Made by a program: the position numbers and the translations under genes | Assembly: GCF_007829835.1 (NCBI RefSeq) | Contig: NZ_VIWP01000003.1 | Span: 1 to 64,000 of the forward strand | Reading direction: 5' to 3' | DNA: 64,000 nt | Source: Neorhizobium alkalisoli | GTDB lineage: Bacteria; Pseudomonadota; Alphaproteobacteria; Rhizobiales; Rhizobiaceae | Part shown: in pieces, positions 61,013-64,000 of the stretch | Layout of the letters: every line of letters begins with the position of its first letter | How positions within the stretch are numbered: position 1 is the stretch's first letter | The notes under the pieces: model-generated | The model's database searches: none | The model's input: the letters and a program-made list of their open reading frames with translations, nothing else | What the model was told of the DNA's origin: nothing

Positions 61013-61321
61013 ATGAGCATTTCGGCAGCGATCGGCATTTCGGTTTCGGGCATGCAGGCCCAGACAACGCGCCTGTCGGCGACCGCAAACAATATCGCCA
61101 ATGCCACCACGCCAGGATATGCCCGGCAGACGACGAACCTCTCTTCGGTCGCGACCGGCGGCGTATCGGCGACGGTCACATCGTCGGGTGATCAAGGCGT
61201 CGACATGCTGACCGAAGTAACGGACATGCTCGGTGCGAAACAGGCCTTTGCCGCCAACGCCGCCGCGTTCGAAACCGGCGCCGACATGTGGCAGGTGCTG
61301 ATGACGATAAAGCGCGACTGA
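61013..61321 (+). CDS. orphan flagellar rod/hook-type protein
   Basis: 102 residues. The N-terminal ANNIANATTPGYARQ is the Flg_bb_rod signature of basal-body rod and hook proteins. The C-terminal DMLGAKQAFAANAAAFET resembles the family's C-terminal helix. It is shorter than FlgB or FlgC and stands alone with no other flagellar gene in the window. Confidence 0.75.
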   Translation: MSISAAIGISVSGMQAQTTRLSATANNIANATTPGYARQTTNLSSVATGGVSATVTSSGDQGVDMLTEVTDMLGAKQAFAANAAAFETGADMWQVLMTIKRD

Positions 61322-61345
61322 CGAACCCCACCGTCGAAACGCAGC

Positions 61346-62392
61346 TCAACCAGCCAGCCGCTTCTCTTCCACCTGCACTTTGGGCCCGCTTTCCAGATCG
61401 ACCGCTGCAAAAGCCGCTTCGATGACGGCTGTCGTGGCGCCTGGCTTTGTCGCTTCGCTGGACAGAATCTGCCGGAAACGCCGCGCGCCGGCATAGCCTT
61501 GGAACAGACCGACCATGTGCCGCGTGACATGGTTCAACCGCCCGCCCCGCGTCATGACCTCTTCCGCGTAAGCCATCATCGTGTCGCGCAGGGAAAGCCA
61601 GTCGATATCGAAGGTGGCAACCTCTGCAGGACTCGAACCTTCGATCAAACCATCCACGCCGGCCAGCAGCCCGGTATTATGATAGGCGGCGCGCCCCACC
61701 ATCACGCCATCCATGACGGCCAGGTGCGAGGCAGCCTGTTCCAGATCGGTGATGCCGCCATTGATGCCGAGAAAGACGTCCGGGTTCTCGCGCTTCATCC
61801 GGTGAACGAGATCATAATCGAGTGGCGGAATTTCCCGGTTTTCCTTCGGCGACAGGCCTTGCAGCCAAGCCTTTCGCGCATGGATCCAGATCGCATCCGC
61901 GCCAGCCCCGATCATCCGGGTCAAAAAATCCGGCAGAACCGTTTCCGGTTCCTGGTCATCGACACCGATCCGGCATTTTACCGTGACGGGAACATTCGAG
62001 ACAGCCTTCATCGCAGCAACGAGATCCGCGACATGCGCCGCATCGCGCATCAGGCAGGCACCAAAAGTGCCGGACTGGACGCGATCGGACGGGCAGCCGA
62101 CATTGAGGTTGATTTCGTCATACCCGTAATCGGCCGCGATCTTAACCGCTTCGACAAGCTTTGCCGCATCCGAGCCGCCAAGCTGCAACGCGACGGGATG
62201 TTCAGCTGGCGAATAGGACAGCAGCCGTTCGCGAGGCCCGAAAATGATCGCATCGGCCACGACCATTTCGGTATAGAGCAGCGCCTGGCCAGACAGCTGC
62301 CGATGCAGGAAGCGGCAATGCCGGTCCGTCCAGTCGATCATCGGTGCAACGGCAAATATCTTGCGGCCCTGTTTCAGCGCATCAGCATACAT
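61346..62392 (-). CDS. dusA: tRNA-dihydrouridine synthase A
   Basis: 348 residues from the ATG at 62392, with AAGGA before it; METAE at 62422 is an alternative and longer frames are shadows. FMN TIM-barrel with FAVAPMIDWTDRHCR at the start and the catalytic Cys in NVGCPSDRVQ. DusA-type GTFGACLM present. Reduces uridine 20 and 20a in tRNA. Confidence 0.95.
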   Translation of the reverse strand: MYADALKQGRKIFAVAPMIDWTDRHCRFLHRQLSGQALLYTEMVVADAIIFGPRERLLSYSPAEHPVALQLGGSDAAKLVEAVKIAADYGYDEINLNVGCPSDRVQSGTFGACLMRDAAHVADLVAAMKAVSNVPVTVKCRIGVDDQEPETVLPDFLTRMIGAGADAIWIHARKAWLQGLSPKENREIPPLDYDLVHRMKRENPDVFLGINGGITDLEQAASHLAVMDGVMVGRAAYHNTGLLAGVDGLIEGSSPAEVATFDIDWLSLRDTMMAYAEEVMTRGGRLNHVTRHMVGLFQGYAGARRFRQILSSEATKPGATTAVIEAAFAAVDLESGPKVQVEEKRLAG

Positions 62393-62536
62393 TCGAAATT
62401 CCTTGGGTTCGGCCGTCTCCATACAGCAAACCGAATTTCTTTGCCAGTTTTCCACCCGGCGGAAATGAAGGGCTTGGATTGACTGGAAAATTGAGGGACA
62501 ACACCGGTCGTCACAAGTCAGTTCAGGATGCCTCTC

Positions 62537-63223
62537 ATGCGCGCCACCGTCATCCCCGCCCCCGAACCCGTCCTTATCGATGTTGCCGGAGAAACCGAAC
62601 AGTTCCCGGTTCGCCGCGTCTATTGCGTCGGTCGCAACTATGCCGACCATGCGATCGAGATGGGCCATGATCCGTCGCGCGAGCCGCCCTTCTTTTTTCA
62701 GAAGAATGCCGACAACCTTTATAACGGCGACACCTTCCCTTACCCGTCGCTTTCTTCCAGCGTCCATTTCGAAGTTGAGATGGTCATGGCGCTTTCCGGC
62801 GGCGGCAGCGATATCGCCCTCGAAGATGCCCTGTCGAAGGTTTATGGCTACGGCGTCGGCATCGATTTCACCCGCCGCGACCTGCAGGACCAGATGAAGA
62901 AGATGGGCCGCTCCTGGGAAGTGGCAAAGGCGTTCGAATATTCCGCCCCGGTCTCCGCCCTCATCCCGGCTGCCAAGATCGGCCATCCGCAGAACGGCGC
63001 GATCTGGCTCGACGTCAATGGATCGCGCAAACAGTCCGGCAATCTCGACCAGATGATCTGGAAACTGCCGGAAATCATCGTCGAACTGTCGAAGCTGTTT
63101 GTTCTTGCACCCGGCGACGTGATCATGACCGGCACGCCGGCCGGCGTCGGCCCGATCGTCAAGGGCGACAAGATCACCTGCGGCGTCGAAGGTGTCGGCG
63201 AGCTGTCGCTCAGCGTCGCCTGA
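62537..63223 (+). CDS. fumarylacetoacetate hydrolase family protein
   Basis: 228 residues from the ATG at 62537, eight bases after AGGA; an ATG three codons earlier is too close. FAH fold with YCVGRNYADHA, the metal site E..HFEVEM and TGTPAGVGP. Fumarylpyruvate or related C-C bond hydrolysis is likely. Substrate unknown. Confidence 0.9.
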   Translation: MRATVIPAPEPVLIDVAGETEQFPVRRVYCVGRNYADHAIEMGHDPSREPPFFFQKNADNLYNGDTFPYPSLSSSVHFEVEMVMALSGGGSDIALEDALSKVYGYGVGIDFTRRDLQDQMKKMGRSWEVAKAFEYSAPVSALIPAAKIGHPQNGAIWLDVNGSRKQSGNLDQMIWKLPEIIVELSKLFVLAPGDVIMTGTPAGVGPIVKGDKITCGVEGVGELSLSVA

Positions 63224-63246
63224 CATTCCGGCAGGGAGGAAGAGAA

Positions 63247-63774
63247 ATGCCGCTTTACGCTTTGGGGGATTTCAAACCCACCCTGCCCGCCGCCGACCGT
63301 TTCTGGGTCGCGCCGGATGCCAATGTCATCGGAAAGGTCGTGCTGGGTGAGGATGTCGGCATCTGGTTCGGCGCCACGCTGCGCGGCGACAACGAACCGA
63401 TCACGATCGGAGACCGCACCAATATTCAGGAAGGCGTGATGATCCACACGGATCCGCGCTTTCCCGTCACCATAGGCATCGATTGCACGATCGGCCATCA
63501 CGCCATCGTCCACGGCTGCGAGATCGGTGACAATTCGCTGATCGGCATGGGCGCGACCATCCTCAATGGCGCCAAGATCGGAAAGAACTGCCTGGTCGGC
63601 GCCAATGCGCTCGTCACGGAAGGCAAGGAATTTCCCGACAATTCGCTGATCGTCGGCTCACCCGCAAAGGCCATCCGCACGCTGGATGATGAGGCCGTCG
63701 CGCGGCTGAAGGATTCGGCTCTGCGATATATCGAAAACTGGAAGCGCTTTTCGCGCGACCTCAAACCTCTTTGA
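63247..63774 (+). CDS. gamma-carbonic-anhydrase-like protein
   Basis: 175 residues of left-handed beta-helix hexapeptide repeats. Metal-ligand histidines in IHTD and CTIGHHAIVHGC match the YrdA/PaaY group. Full length. GGGAGGAAGAG before the ATG. True carbonic anhydrase activity is uncertain in this group. Confidence 0.92.
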   Translation: MPLYALGDFKPTLPAADRFWVAPDANVIGKVVLGEDVGIWFGATLRGDNEPITIGDRTNIQEGVMIHTDPRFPVTIGIDCTIGHHAIVHGCEIGDNSLIGMGATILNGAKIGKNCLVGANALVTEGKEFPDNSLIVGSPAKAIRTLDDEAVARLKDSALRYIENWKRFSRDLKPL

Positions 63775-63782
63775 GGTATTTT

Positions 63783-63809
63783 TGTACCGCGCAGCAAATG
63801 CGCGGTACA
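63783..63809. terminator. hairpin between convergent genes
   Basis: TGTACCGCGCA and TGCGCGGTACA are perfect 11-bp inverted repeats with a GCAAA loop. The T-run lies before, not after, on the plus strand, so it may be a weak or bidirectional terminator. Confidence 0.55.
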
Positions 63810-63824
63810 GTATTCCGCCCTGTC

Positions 63825-64000
63825 TCAGGCGGCGCAGGTCTGGCAGAGGCCGCGGATCTCGATCGTCGTTTTCGACGGCTTGAAGCCTTTCGACTTGGCC
63901 CAGTCGCCGAGACGGTGATCGACGGCGTGATCATGAAATTCCATCACCTGACTGCAGCTTTCGCAGATCGCAAAGGCGACCGTGCCATGGCCGTGGCCGG
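63825..64000 (-). CDS. zur: Zur-like Fur-family regulator, 5' part outside the window
   Basis: The last 58 codons of a Fur-family protein. CESC and, near the end, CQTC supply the two CxxC pairs of the structural zinc site, and HDHAVDHR carries regulatory-site histidines. The spacing and the GLCQTCAA end fit Zur (zinc uptake regulator). Start and DNA-binding domain lie beyond 64000. Confidence 0.8.
   Translation of the reverse strand, partial: GHGHGTVAFAICESCSQVMEFHDHAVDHRLGDWAKSKGFKPSKTTIEIRGLCQTCAA

Noticed and set aside
62393-63226. Upstream extension of the dusA frame
   Set aside because: Antisense shadow of the FAH-family gene; real start has AAGGA before 62392.

Overview
The window looks like a chromosomal segment of an alphaproteobacterium of the order Rhizobiales, most likely Rhizobiaceae (Rhizobium/Agrobacterium-like). 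The reasons are a GC-rich core with rhizobial gene blocks (rlpA-dac-tmk-holB-metG-tatD; tgt-queA-two cyclophilins-coaD; gcvTHP behind a tandem glycine riboswitch), a GTTC-N7-GTTC SOS box between ssb and uvrA, TTAA-N7-TTAAC CtrA boxes before rlpA, a DUF982 protein and an ATP12-type chaperone. The family assignment comes from reading the sequence, not from a database search.

Positions 1-10.4 kb form an accessory island. It is visibly AT-richer, has long non-coding stretches full of inverted repeats, and carries almost only small or unrecognised genes. Those that can be named are a serine recombinase, a soluble-looking KAP-type P-loop NTPase, a DUF982 protein, a CxxC/CxC microprotein, an RMF/CrpP-like small protein, a lone PAS domain, a winged-helix-like protein and several small membrane proteins. 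The island ends at an unusual tRNA-Gly(UCC)-like gene on the minus strand (10383-10459). Its 3' end points into the island, the geometry expected for integration at a tRNA 3' end. Several real-looking genes in the island are shorter than 60 codons.

From 10.8 kb onward the window is ordinary chromosome. 10.8-20.9 kb: cell-envelope and replication genes (RlpA, D,D-carboxypeptidase, Tmk, HolB), MetG, TatD, a metallo-beta-lactamase-fold hydrolase, an alpha/beta hydrolase, a GNAT and a J-domain protein. 21-27 kb: an MFS transporter, DUF4864, queuosine genes tgt/queA, two cyclophilins and CoaD. 27-27.5 kb: two tiny membrane proteins, each behind a copy of a 39-bp symmetric operator-like element. 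27.7-39.7 kb: GyrA, MarC-like, HPP-CBS, an RDD-like protein, Ssb, UvrA, DUF72, BON, OsmC and LipB, then tRNA-Leu(GAG). 40-52.8 kb: uncharacterised regulators and secreted proteins, two DMT/EamA-like or acetyltransferase groups, glutathione-dependent formaldehyde dehydrogenase, DUF188, DUF1345, DoxX, ATP12, HAD phosphatase, an RluA-type pseudouridine synthase, CrcB and a PCuAC copper chaperone. 52.9-57.6 kb: glycine riboswitch and gcvT-gcvH-gcvP. 57.8-64 kb: a cold-shock protein, ribosomal protein S21, small proteins, an EamA transporter, an orphan flagellar rod-like protein, DusA, an FAH-family hydrolase, a gamma-carbonic-anhydrase-like protein and the 3' part of a Zur-like regulator.

The least explained material is (i) the 2.9-3.66 kb hairpin field before the serine recombinase, (ii) the AT-rich repeat field at 1.56-1.85 kb, and (iii) the duplicated 39-bp operator with its two microproteins at 26.9-27.4 kb.
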